The position numbers and the translations under genes were made by a program. From an uncultured Clostridia bacterium (GTDB taxonomy: Bacteria; Bacillota; Clostridia; Oscillospirales; Acutalibacteraceae), in contig CALWKP010000186.1 in assembly GCA_944381295.1 (NCBI GenBank), forward strand, positions 1 through 28,043: a stretch of 28,043 bases of DNA, written 5' to 3'. Positions 15,894 to 23,498 of this stretch are shown here, one piece after another; within the stretch, counting starts at the first letter, position 1, and every line of letters starts with the position of its first letter. The notes under the pieces are model-generated. The model made no database searches and was not told the origin of the DNA. It saw only the letters and a program-made list of their open reading frames with translations.

Positions 15894-16304
15894 ATGAAAA
15901 CACTCACTGTTCCTGCGGTGATCGATCAATTGGATGCCGTCCTTGACTTTATTCAAACTCAGTTGCAAGATAGTTCTTGTCCCCAAGATGTACTCTATCA
16001 GGTTGCTATTGCTGCTGAGGAGATTTTTGTCAATATCGCACATTATGCTTATCAGACAGAGGGTGGCGATGCTACAATCCGTTGCCAGGTCTGTGGAAAT
16101 CCTCCCCAGGTCATGATCGAGTTTCTAGATTCAGGGGTCCCTTATGATCCTCTTTCCAGGAATGACCCAGACGTTTCATTGCCAGCTTCCGAGAGGAAAA
16201 TTGGCGGTCTTGGTATTTTTCTCGTCAAGCAAATGATGGACGACGTATCTTACGAATACCGTGATGGCAAAAATATCCTTACGATCCGCAAGGGAGTTTC
16301 TTAA
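15894..16304 (+). CDS. RsbW/SpoIIAB-like serine kinase (anti-sigma type, 136 aa)
   Basis: ATG 15894 follows AAAGGAGA (15881-15888). The protein is a single GHKL ATPase of the HATPase_c_2 type: N box AAEEIFVNIAHYAY (Glu43, Asn47, equivalent to the catalytic Glu/Asn pair of SpoIIAB), G1 box DSGVPYDP (Asp79, Gly81), and G2 box IGGLGIFLVKQMMDD (from Gly104). Known relatives bind and hold a sigma factor and phosphorylate the STAS antagonist. Here no sigma gene is nearby, so the held target is unknown: it may be a sigma factor elsewhere or a non-sigma protein. It is the last gene of the operon, closed by a strong terminator 33 bp later. Confidence 0.9.
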   Translation: MKTLTVPAVIDQLDAVLDFIQTQLQDSSCPQDVLYQVAIAAEEIFVNIAHYAYQTEGGDATIRCQVCGNPPQVMIEFLDSGVPYDPLSRNDPDVSLPASERKIGGLGIFLVKQMMDDVSYEYRDGKNILTIRKGVS

Positions 16305-16336
16305 AAATCGGGATATTGATAAACGGACTATAACAG

Positions 16337-16377
16337 AAAACCCTCATGCCGGGAAATTCCCGACCAGGAGGGTTTTT
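16337..16377. terminator. Strong intrinsic terminator ending the ATPase-NRPS-switch operon
   Basis: AAAACCCTC (16337-16345) pairs with GAGGGTTTT (16368-16376), with an inner palindrome CGGGAA/TTCCCG (16350-16362) and a T-run on the plus strand. The A-run on the left lets it also serve the minus-strand gene that ends at 16406. Confidence 0.9.
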
Positions 16378-16405
16378 CTATCATAAATTCGCTTTTCAAA
16401 GAAAA

Positions 16406-16657
16406 TCAGAGCTTTTTTCCACAATGAGGACAGTAAGCCCCTTTTGACCACAGCGTTTTTCCGCAGTGCGGACATTTTTGAAAAAACATACATTTTAAAA
16501 GAGCACAGATGACAATCACCAACAAACAGAAAAGGGCCAGCCAGGCTTCCACGTAAAATTCATCATTGTTATCCAACAATTTCAAGCCAATGATTGCCCA
16601 ATCCACCAGGAAAATCAAAAATGCGGAAATCACAATCCAGTTTAGTGCCTTTTTCAT
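16406..16657 (-). CDS. Small membrane protein with C-terminal zinc ribbon (83 aa)
   Basis: Of two adjacent ATGs, that at 16657 gives better spacing to AGGAG (16668-16664). Two hydrophobic helices (about 6-24 and 38-56) are followed by CPHCGKTLWSKGAYCPHCGKKL, a four-cysteine zinc ribbon at the very C-terminus. Small proteins of this layout are common and uncharacterised in Firmicutes. It stands alone between two minus-strand genes, with a shared terminator on its 3' side. No function can be assigned. Confidence 0.7.
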   Translation of the reverse strand: MKKALNWIVISAFLIFLVDWAIIGLKLLDNNDEFYVEAWLALFCLLVIVICALLKCMFFQKCPHCGKTLWSKGAYCPHCGKKL

Positions 16658-16840
16658 CATGGTCTCCTGACGCAAACGTCCCTCTCACTACGGCCACACT
16701 CGTCTGCCATTCATCACATTCTTTTATTGTGTGTCTCTTAATCTCTTCTGTACGGCAATCATTCCAGGGTTGTCTATTGGGTATTGCCACAGAAAGTTTT
16801 GCAGGGATCTGTCCCACCACATTCGTTATAGAAAAACGCA

Positions 16841-18232
16841 CTATCCCCGCTGCACTACTGACTCTTGTTCTTCCTTTATAGGTGGATGTTCCTTCTTCCA
16901 GCGCAAAAAGAAGATAATAAAGCATGTCATATGTGCTGCAAAAGTGATGGCCCAACTTACCGGATAAGACAAATACAAGCTGAACAGCGACCGATTCATT
17001 TGGAAGATCGTCAAAATCCACAGGATACGCAGGCCACAGGCACCTGTCAGCGATACGATCGTAGGAGTGACCGAATATCCCATTCCTCGGATAGACCCAC
17101 ATGTGACGTCCATAATCCCGCACAAGAAATACGTAGTGCAGATCACCCCAAGACGTCCCAACCCGTACTCAATAACTTCTGATTCTGAGGAGTAAATACT
17201 TAACAACTGGCTACCAAACACATATGCCAAAGTTCCCATGGTAACGCCAATGACCACCACACATCCCAGGCATTGGAGCAACACTGGCACAATACGATGA
17301 GTTTTTCTGGCGCCGATATTCTGGCTTGTAAAACTAAGCGATGCCTGATAGAGAGAGTTCATTGAGGTATATACAAATCCTTCAATATTCGATGCAGCTG
17401 TATTTCCAGCAACTGCGACAGATCCAAACGAGTTAATCGACGATTGGATTAGTACATTGGAAATGGAAAACACTGCCCCCTGTATCCCCGCCGGAAGACC
17501 GATTTTTGCAATCTGAAGCAACATTCCTTTTGAAATACTTAAATTCTTCAGGTACAGCTTATAAGGGCCGGAACTGCGGATCAGGCAAACCACCACCAAT
17601 GCCGCAGAAATACACTGGGAAATTACCGTCGCAAGTGCTACTCCCGCTACTCCCATATGGAATACAATTACAAAAAAAAGATTCAGGACTACATTGATGA
17701 TACCCGCTATCAGAAGGAAGATCAATGGACGACGAGTATCCCCTACTGCACGGAGGATTGCAGCACCAAAATTGTAGACCATCATCGCAGGCATCCCGGC
17801 AAAAATAATTCGCATATATAACACAGCCTGGTTTAATACGTCTTCAGGAGTTCCCATTGCTTCCAACAAAAGCGATGCCAGGGAAATTCCCAGAAAAATC
17901 AGGATTACTCCAGAAACAGCACTGACCAGCATTGACGTATGTACTACCTCATGCACCTTTTTCCAGTTCTGAGCTCCATAATACCGGGCTACCAGCACGC
18001 TGCTACCAATGGAAAGCCCTAGAAATATATTAACGATCAGGTTGTTCAAGGCGCCGGTAGATCCTACTGCCGCCAATGATTCTTTTCCGACAAATTGTCC
18101 TACTACTACAATATCTGCCGCGTTAAATAAGAGCTGTAAAATGCCAGAAAACATCAGAGGGATTGAAAACCTCAAAATCTTCCCGAGCAGTGGACCATTA
18201 CACATATCAATTTCATAACTTCGTTTCGCCAC
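16841..18232 (-). CDS. MATE-family multidrug/sodium antiporter (463 aa)
   Basis: GTG start at 18232 with GGGAGGA upstream (18247-18241). It shows about 12 hydrophobic helices in two MatE repeats, typical length for NorM/DinF-like exporters. The N-terminal segment has IPLMFSGILQLLFNAADIVVVGQFVG and LAAVGSTGALNNLI, characteristic of helix 1-2 of the family. Substrates cannot be predicted; relatives export cationic drugs or metabolites by Na+ or H+ exchange. It has its own promoter (18293-18321) and reads away from the NRPS operon, so a link to export of the NRPS product is possible by proximity only. Confidence 0.92.
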   Translation of the reverse strand: MAKRSYEIDMCNGPLLGKILRFSIPLMFSGILQLLFNAADIVVVGQFVGKESLAAVGSTGALNNLIVNIFLGLSIGSSVLVARYYGAQNWKKVHEVVHTSMLVSAVSGVILIFLGISLASLLLEAMGTPEDVLNQAVLYMRIIFAGMPAMMVYNFGAAILRAVGDTRRPLIFLLIAGIINVVLNLFFVIVFHMGVAGVALATVISQCISAALVVVCLIRSSGPYKLYLKNLSISKGMLLQIAKIGLPAGIQGAVFSISNVLIQSSINSFGSVAVAGNTAASNIEGFVYTSMNSLYQASLSFTSQNIGARKTHRIVPVLLQCLGCVVVIGVTMGTLAYVFGSQLLSIYSSESEVIEYGLGRLGVICTTYFLCGIMDVTCGSIRGMGYSVTPTIVSLTGACGLRILWILTIFQMNRSLFSLYLSYPVSWAITFAAHMTCFIIFFLRWKKEHPPIKEEQESVVQRG

Positions 18233-18292
18233 AGTGTTATTCCTCCCTCTCCTTATTCAATCCTTTTCCTACGTTTTCATGAGCGTAAGCCT

Positions 18293-18321
18293 ATTGTACT
18301 CCCCTTTTCCTCGAAATACAA
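18293..18321 (-). promoter_or_regulatory. SigA-type promoter for the MATE gene
   Basis: On the minus strand TTGTAT (18321-18316), 17-bp spacer, TACAAT (18298-18293), about 60 nt before the GTG start. Confidence 0.6.
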
Positions 18322-18360
18322 TACAAGAATTGATTTTTGAAAATTTCCGGAGTCAAAACG

Positions 18361-18407
18361 AGCTCCCGGAAAGATCTCTTACATCTGAAGAAATCTTTCC
18401 GGGGGCT
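18361..18407 (-). terminator. Terminator after the M23 peptidase gene
   Basis: A 15-bp stem (18361-18375 with 18393-18407, one G-T pair) with a 17-nt loop lies 27 bp past the stop of the peptidase gene. It is followed on the minus strand by a short GTTTT run. The stem could also work on the plus strand. Confidence 0.7.
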
Positions 18408-18433
18408 TCTTATTTTAGGCGATCAAACACACA

Positions 18434-20122
18434 TCAATTACTTACATAATTTAACGGGTTTGTGGGAGATCCATTCACCAAAACTTCAAAGTGACAATGC
18501 GCGCCTGTACTGTTTCCGGTACTCCCAATCAAAGCAATCGGCTGTCCTTTTTCTACCTTTTCTCCAGGAGATACCAAAATTTGACTTGCATGGGCATATA
18601 ACGTTGAAATCCCGTTTCCATGATTAATCATTAAATGATATCCATATCCTGTCGAAAGATATTTTACATAGGAAACTGTTCCGCTATCTGCGGCCACAAT
18701 CGTTTTTCCGTACGAATTCCCTCCGGAAATATCGATTCCATTATGCATGGCTCCCCATCGCCATTCATAATAACTGGTAATATTGTGAATGGACGGAACC
18801 GGCCAAATCATTGACCCTGTCCCTACACCGCTGAGCTTTGGTCTTTCTTTTGTTCCTGTAACTACCTCTTTATCCACTGCTGGAGTAATGACCGTTGTTG
18901 AAATATTAGAACGGCCTACTTCAATTCCGTTGATATAGGTAACCTCATCTACTACCTGTTGGACCCCGTTTTGCCCTTCTGTTTGGACTTTCGTATAGTC
19001 TGTATATTGGGAATCATCTTTGATCGTTACCGTCTTGTAAGGAATAGCTTCTTCATAGCTTTCCTCTTTCTGTACCTTCACGTCAAGCAAGCCCTTCGAC
19101 TGACTGACTTTTAAGGTCATCCCCGTCTGGAGGTCATCTCCCGCCTGATTGTTGTTCATCTGATTCAATTCTGCTAACGTCAGGCTGTAACGGCTTGCAA
19201 TTGCAGTTGCGGTATCCCCGGTCTGTACGGTATATTCGACTTCCTCTTCCTCCCGACCGGTCAGAAGGTTATTCATTTCCTCAGAACTGATAACGCTCTC
19301 TGTTGGGAAAAGACCTTTTAATGTCTCCACATTTTCTACAAACGAAACCTTTGCCGTAGTATCAGAGCCCGCGGCTGCATTCAGAATATTCTGTAACAGA
19401 TAACTCAAATCAGCGCTGCTCTTCACCGCGCCAATCAGTTCCCCATCGACATACAGCCCATTGGCTTCTTCAATAATTCCTCCTGAACGTTCAATCAGTA
19501 AATCGCAGAGCATGCTCGGAACAGAATATCCGCTTGTCCCCGTTCTGGTGAGTGTGTAGGATGGGGTAATGGAAAGATCTGTCTGTGTAGCAGTGTCGTA
19601 TACCATACGTTCCGTCACCATTTCAGCGGCCTGCTCGAATGTTGTCTCATTTTCTACTGTTCCAAGATATTCTCCTTCGTAAGATACCTCTAAACCATAA
19701 TTCGTATTTGCCCAATACTGCACAGTAAAGACCAGCAGACAAATACAGACTGCCGGAACTGCTACATTTACAATCGTCAAAAGGAACCTCTTATGCTTAA
19801 CTGCACCGCTGCGTGCCGTATTCATATAATCTTCGGCTGTATAACGAACACCGTTTTTCCTCGCGGTATGGATATTTTTCACTGCACCGCACAGGCTTCC
19901 AGCAAAGCGACAAATTTCCTTTTTGGCCTTTTTCAGTTCGCGGCCCAATGTCTGAGCATAAATACGTTCCAAGAGGCGCAGCAATGGACGAAAAAAATAT
20001 GCTGTCCGTTTTCCCACTCTTTTGAGGATACGCACGGACTGAATTCCCACTATATATAAAAAGTCAAGAAAATGATTTGCTGCAACCGTAAGTTTCTCTT
20101 TTTTTATCCATGAAACCTGCAA
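18434..20122 (-). CDS. Membrane-anchored LysM-G5-M23 peptidoglycan endopeptidase (562 aa)
   Basis: The start is a TTG at 20122 with AAAGGA nine nt upstream; an in-frame stop just before it excludes earlier starts. A basic cytoplasmic N-terminal part (1-112) leads to one helix (113-133). Then come an external region (about 140-290), a LysM domain (about 296-339, EYTVQTGDTATAIASRY), a G5 domain (about 345-425) and an M23 metallopeptidase domain (about 439-558). The zinc/catalytic residues are visible: His460-x-x-x-Asp464, His511 and His542-x-His544. It should cut peptide cross-links in the cell wall, held there by LysM/G5. The unusual 112-residue cytoplasmic N-terminal part has no motif I know. 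It is a single-gene unit with its own promoter and terminator. Confidence 0.92.
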   Translation of the reverse strand: MQVSWIKKEKLTVAANHFLDFLYIVGIQSVRILKRVGKRTAYFFRPLLRLLERIYAQTLGRELKKAKKEICRFAGSLCGAVKNIHTARKNGVRYTAEDYMNTARSGAVKHKRFLLTIVNVAVPAVCICLLVFTVQYWANTNYGLEVSYEGEYLGTVENETTFEQAAEMVTERMVYDTATQTDLSITPSYTLTRTGTSGYSVPSMLCDLLIERSGGIIEEANGLYVDGELIGAVKSSADLSYLLQNILNAAAGSDTTAKVSFVENVETLKGLFPTESVISSEEMNNLLTGREEEEVEYTVQTGDTATAIASRYSLTLAELNQMNNNQAGDDLQTGMTLKVSQSKGLLDVKVQKEESYEEAIPYKTVTIKDDSQYTDYTKVQTEGQNGVQQVVDEVTYINGIEVGRSNISTTVITPAVDKEVVTGTKERPKLSGVGTGSMIWPVPSIHNITSYYEWRWGAMHNGIDISGGNSYGKTIVAADSGTVSYVKYLSTGYGYHLMINHGNGISTLYAHASQILVSPGEKVEKGQPIALIGSTGNSTGAHCHFEVLVNGSPTNPLNYVSN

Positions 20123-20155
20123 GTTGATTCATCCTTTCAGTACTCAAAGAAAAAG

Positions 20156-20171
20156 GTTACAAAGATGTAAC
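20156..20171. promoter_or_regulatory. Palindrome GTTACA-AAGA-TGTAAC in the M23 leader
   Basis: A perfect 6-4-6 inverted repeat between the predicted transcription start (about 20176) and the ribosome site of the M23 gene. A related imperfect copy (GTTACAA..TTGCAAC) overlaps the -35 box. This layout suggests an operator, possibly for a TACA/TGTA-binding repressor, but the protein is unknown. Confidence 0.4.
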
Positions 20172-20182
20172 TCACATTTACT

Positions 20183-20211
20183 ATCATAGTACAAAAGTTA
20201 CAACTTTGCAA
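20183..20211 (-). promoter_or_regulatory. SigA-type promoter for the M23 peptidase gene
   Basis: On the minus strand TTGCAA (20211-20206), 17-bp spacer, TATGAT (20188-20183), about 60 nt before the TTG start. Confidence 0.65.
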
Positions 20212-20263
20212 CCCTTTTTCCCGGTTGTCCTGAAAATTTACAATTTCCTCAAACTTTTTCCGC

Positions 20264-20719
20264 TTAGCAGTATGCCAATTTCTCTGGTGTCCAGCCCTCA
20301 ATCACTGGTAGGAATTTCTTTGCTTCCTTTTTTGCTCCTTCCAAGTCATGTTCCAGATAATTCCCACATTCTTTCGATGTGCATCCGGGAATTTCTCCGC
20401 TATATTCCGCAATCTCGGCAAAAATCTTCTGGATCAGCCGAATTACTTCTTCATGACTCATCCCACGTGTTAAAAAATAAAACCCTGTCCGACAACCCAT
20501 TGGACCAAAATAAATGATCTGATCTTTGTATTCTGAATTTCGCGCAAATGTTGCAAATAAATGCTCAATCGTATGCATTGCGGCATTCTCTAAAAATGGA
20601 GGCCGATTTGGATAACGCATCCGGATATCATATGTCACAACATCTCCATCGATCCTCGAAAGATAAATTCCAGGTACCAGCCGGTCATGGTCTACACAAA
20701 AACTTGCAATTTTTTCCAT
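20264..20719 (-). CDS. luxS: S-ribosylhomocysteine lyase LuxS (151 aa)
   Basis: The ATG at 20719 (MEKIASFCVDHDRL) matches the family start; a GTG one codon earlier is less likely. AAGGA lies nine nt upstream. LuxS splits S-ribosylhomocysteine into homocysteine and DPD, the precursor of AI-2. Zinc ligands are present: His49 and His53 in HTIEH (Glu52 between them) and Cys118 in KECGNYLEHD. The catalytic Cys76 lies in GPMGCRTGFY. Length is typical. It starts 15 bp after the stop of the phospholipase-like gene, so the two are probably co-transcribed. Confidence 0.97.
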   Translation of the reverse strand: MEKIASFCVDHDRLVPGIYLSRIDGDVVTYDIRMRYPNRPPFLENAAMHTIEHLFATFARNSEYKDQIIYFGPMGCRTGFYFLTRGMSHEEVIRLIQKIFAEIAEYSGEIPGCTSKECGNYLEHDLEGAKKEAKKFLPVIEGWTPEKLAYC

Positions 20720-20734
20720 CACTCATCATCCTTC

Positions 20735-21619
20735 TTAAAAACTTTTTCCACCTGTCAAAGGACTCATCGGATCTCCTCGGAAGAAGGCTGCAATCATCTT
20801 TGCCGCTTCTTCTACCGACTTGCTAAATACTTCAAAATAATCGTCTGTCCGTTCCTTCTCCCCATCATTCCAAACTTCATGGCCCGTGTTAGCATAATCA
20901 TATTCTCCGTCTTCCATCAGATCTCGGAAATAAGCCGACAGATTGCGTCCTGTTTTTTGATGGGATTCTATCGTTTGCAGCAATCGTTTTTTTAATCCAG
21001 TCCGGTCGTTCAGCATTCCAAAACAAAACCGTGCATCCTCCATCATCTGAACCAACTGTCCCGATGAAATTTCTTTCTCTAAAACTTCCGCGATTATCTG
21101 GCTGTATAGCTGTGCGATTTCTTCCTGTACCTCTTTGTTTTTGGGAAGCGCATTCCGCAGATCAAATTCTGAAGCCAATTCGGAATGTTCTCTCCGCATC
21201 ATTACAATATCCAAAGCTGATTCAATCTCGTGATGAAGGACACTCATTTCCGTCTCGCTGTGCGATTCCTGCAATTCTTTCTGAAGATAACCCACATAGG
21301 GATGCGAGCTGCGATCCAGACTGTAATGGCACAAAAATCCCGCAATATAAGAAGAGGAAATTTTTTTATGCTGTCGGCCTTGCCAAAAATCCCTCATTTT
21401 TTCCAATACTTCTGCCGGGTCTTCCGCATGAAATCTTCTGCCATACTCTGCTAAAGATTCTCCCTTCTGCCAGGGAAAAAACCTATGACACTGAAATATA
21501 TCCGGCCCTTGTGCTCCCCAGAAAAAGGCGTCTCGATCATACCGGCGTTGTGGAGTCACTTCTTCCAGCCGGTCCAGCACCCGCTCTGCATGCAGATAAT
21601 GTGTGATTGCCGCGGGCAT
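20735..21619 (-). CDS. Zinc-dependent phospholipase C-like protein (294 aa)
   Basis: The frame opens at 21739, but ATG 21619 (MPAAITHYLHAERVL) has GGAGGTGA just upstream. The N-terminal part has histidine-rich segments of the bacterial zinc-dependent phospholipase C fold: ITHYLHAERVL, FFWGAQGPDIFQCHRFFPW and IAGFLCHYSLDRSSHPYVGYL, with further helices containing HHEIE. No signal peptide is visible, so unlike secreted toxins of this fold it is likely cytoplasmic; the substrate is unknown. It shares an operon with luxS (15-bp gap). Confidence 0.8.
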   Translation of the reverse strand: MPAAITHYLHAERVLDRLEEVTPQRRYDRDAFFWGAQGPDIFQCHRFFPWQKGESLAEYGRRFHAEDPAEVLEKMRDFWQGRQHKKISSSYIAGFLCHYSLDRSSHPYVGYLQKELQESHSETEMSVLHHEIESALDIVMMRREHSELASEFDLRNALPKNKEVQEEIAQLYSQIIAEVLEKEISSGQLVQMMEDARFCFGMLNDRTGLKKRLLQTIESHQKTGRNLSAYFRDLMEDGEYDYANTGHEVWNDGEKERTDDYFEVFSKSVEEAAKMIAAFFRGDPMSPLTGGKSF

Positions 21620-21682
21620 AAGTTTCACCTCCAACCATACTCTTTTCTGTTTTGTCGCGGTTTGCCACAAAATTTTTCTCAT

Positions 21683-21885
21683 TACCACACCTGTGGTAGG
21701 CATGTCGCGCAAACTACCTTCAGTCGCCGAGTTTTCCAAAAATCAGTGACCAAGATGCCCACGTTGTTGCATCTGCGGTTATTGTACCACACCTGCGGTG
21801 GACATATCGCGCAAGCTCCCTTCGGTCGCTGAGTTTCCAAAAATCAGTGACCAAGGTGCCCGCATTGCTACATCTGCGGTTATTG
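21683..21885 (+). repeat. Two tandem ~102-bp direct repeats
   Basis: Copy 1 is 21683-21784 (102 bp) and copy 2 is 21785-21885 (101 bp), about 85% identical by eye. Each begins with a palindromic TACCACACCTG(T/C)GGT core and ends in CATCTGCGGTTATTG. The longest shared run lies around CCAAAAATCAGTGACCAA. They fill most of the 352-bp gap between the glnQ-like gene and the phospholipase gene. No coding sense is seen. Only two copies and no spacers, so not CRISPR. Confidence 0.85.
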
Positions 21886-21921
21886 TATCATAAAATGGTG
21901 GATTTTTCCAGATTTAAAAAC

Positions 21922-21963
21922 AAACGGTATGGTCCAAGAACAATTCTTAAAACCATACCGTTT
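21922..21963 (-). terminator. Terminator after the ABC ATPase gene
   Basis: A 12-bp stem (AAACGGTATGGT 21922-21933 with 21952-21963) encloses an 18-nt loop that can itself pair, followed on the minus strand by TTTGTTTTTAAA. It lies 9 bp past the stop of the ATPase gene. Confidence 0.85.
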
Positions 21964-21971
21964 TCTTATCA

Positions 21972-22706
21972 TCAGAGAACCTTTGACAAAAAGTCCTGTA
22001 ACCTTGGATTTTTGGGATGCGCAAAAAATTCCGATGGCGGCGCCTCTTCCAAAACTTTACCGTCATCCATAAACAGTACGCGAGTCGCCACTTCACGTGC
22101 AAATCCCATCTCGTGCGTAACCACGATCATGGTCATTCCTTCTTCGGCCAGCTGTTTCATTACCTGGAGCACTTCCCCTACCATTTCCGGGTCCAGCGCT
22201 GACGTCGGTTCGTCAAACAGCATTACATCCGGTTCCATTGCTAACGCCCGAACAATCGCAATCCTCTGTTTCTGTCCGCCCGAAATCTGCGATGGATATG
22301 CTCCTGCTTTATCCGCAAGTCCCACTCGTTCCAAAAGCTGTATGGCTTTTGCTTCCGCTTCTTCCTGGGTTTTTAACTTTAATGTCACTGGCGCCAACGT
22401 GATATTTTGCATCACTGTCAGATGCGGAAATAAATTGAAATGCTGGAACACCATTCCCATTTTCTGACGGAGGCGGTCAATATCACATTTCGGATCCGTT
22501 ATTTCTGTATCCTCAAACCAGATCTGCCCTTCTGTTGGCACCTCCAAAAGGTTTAGACAACGCAAAAATGTACTTTTTCCAGATCCGGATGGTCCAACGA
22601 TAACTACTTTTTCCCCTTTTTCAATCTTTTGATCAATTCCCTTCAGAACATGCAACTCACCGTTGATCGTCTGAAAGCTTTTCGATAAATTTTTAACGGT
22701 AATCAC
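21972..22706 (-). CDS. Polar amino-acid ABC transporter ATPase, GlnQ-like (244 aa)
   Basis: GTG start at 22706 with AGGAGG ten nt upstream. Walker A GPSGSGKST (38-46), Q-loop VFQHFNLFPH, signature ISGGQKQR (from 141), and Walker B VMLFDEPTSALD (from 161) followed by the switch His in VVTHEM. Length and sequence are those of the glutamine/cystine/arginine-type importers. It overlaps the permease gene by 14 nt, so they are translated together. Confidence 0.95.
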   Translation of the reverse strand: MITVKNLSKSFQTINGELHVLKGIDQKIEKGEKVVIVGPSGSGKSTFLRCLNLLEVPTEGQIWFEDTEITDPKCDIDRLRQKMGMVFQHFNLFPHLTVMQNITLAPVTLKLKTQEEAEAKAIQLLERVGLADKAGAYPSQISGGQKQRIAIVRALAMEPDVMLFDEPTSALDPEMVGEVLQVMKQLAEEGMTMIVVTHEMGFAREVATRVLFMDDGKVLEEAPPSEFFAHPKNPRLQDFLSKVL

Positions 22707-23409
22707 TCTTGCGCAACCTCCTTTCGAGCTTTGAGAGCAGAGCGGTCAGACCCATAACCATAATCAGGTAAATCAGCGCCACGGAGAACAAAGGCACATA
22801 TGCCTGCCAGGTCTGACTGCGAAGAATATCGCCAGCTTTGGTCAAATCTTCAACACCAATAAATCCGGCTACAGAGGTTTCCTTCAGCAATACGATGAAT
22901 TCATTGCCAAGTGCCGGAAGAATATTCTTTAATGCCTGCGGGAAAATGATTTTTACCATGGTCTGAGTACGTGTAAGACCAAGCGATCTGCCAGCTTCCA
23001 TCTGACCTTTATCCACAGATTGTATTCCGCTGCGTACAATTTCTGCTACATATGCCGCAGAGTTTAATCCGAAAGCAATTACCGAAGTCCAGACCTTCGG
23101 AAATCCTTGGATATTAATAATTATGTAATACATGATGAACAGCTGGACCAGCATTGGTGTTCCACGAATCACCGTGGTATAAATATTACAGATGATCTCC
23201 AACCACCGGAGCTTTTTGTTGTGATCGGAAAACACCTTTCCCAGAGCGATCAGCACACCCAGGATCACACCCAAAATAACTGCGAAAAATGCGATCTGCA
23301 ATGTGATGCCGATCCCTCGTACAATGTACATGTAGCGGTCCGCTTCCACAAACGTGGCATAAATCTGATTCCATACTTCCTGGAAAAATTCATTCATAAT
23401 GCTCTGCAC
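22693..23409 (-). CDS. Polar amino-acid ABC transporter permease, HisM/GlnP-like (238 aa)
   Basis: Start uncertain: GTG 23409 lies 3 nt from GGAGGG, ATG 23397 lies 15 nt from it. About five hydrophobic helices; the EAA loop coupling to the ATPase is present (MEAGRSLGLTRTQTMVKIIFPQA), and IRGTPMLVQLF is typical of the HisM family. It works with the ATPase downstream and the binding protein upstream. A hairpin between the binding-protein gene and this one probably lowers its expression relative to the binding protein. Confidence 0.93.
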   Translation of the reverse strand: MQSIMNEFFQEVWNQIYATFVEADRYMYIVRGIGITLQIAFFAVILGVILGVLIALGKVFSDHNKKLRWLEIICNIYTTVIRGTPMLVQLFIMYYIIINIQGFPKVWTSVIAFGLNSAAYVAEIVRSGIQSVDKGQMEAGRSLGLTRTQTMVKIIFPQALKNILPALGNEFIVLLKETSVAGFIGVEDLTKAGDILRSQTWQAYVPLFSVALIYLIMVMGLTALLSKLERRLRKSDYR

Positions 23410-23441
23410 GTCCCTCCCGTTTTATTCCTCCCAAGAATGGG

Positions 23442-23469
23442 AAAAAAGGGCGGAAGCTTTCCGCCCTTT
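23442..23469 (-). terminator. Attenuating terminator between binding protein and permease genes
   Basis: AAAGGGCGGAA (23445-23455) pairs perfectly with TTCCGCCCTTT (23459-23469) across a 3-nt loop, with a T-run on the minus strand. Partial readthrough would give the usual excess of binding protein over permease. Confidence 0.85.
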
Positions 23470-23498
23470 CAAGCCATCATTAAGTAATACTCTCCGGA

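Noticed and set aside
20109..20132. Alternative ATG (20132) for the M23 gene joined by slippage on seven A
   Set aside because: The ATG is in another frame and too close to its ribosome site; the in-frame TTG at 20122 with a well-placed AAAGGA explains the gene without slippage.
21485..21832. 115-aa plus-strand frame through the tandem repeats
   Set aside because: It runs antisense to the start of the phospholipase gene; the repeat similarity is at DNA level and the frame is broken between copies by a 1-bp length difference.
21683..21885. Possible CRISPR array
   Set aside because: Only two ~102-bp units, directly abutting without unique spacers, and no cas genes.
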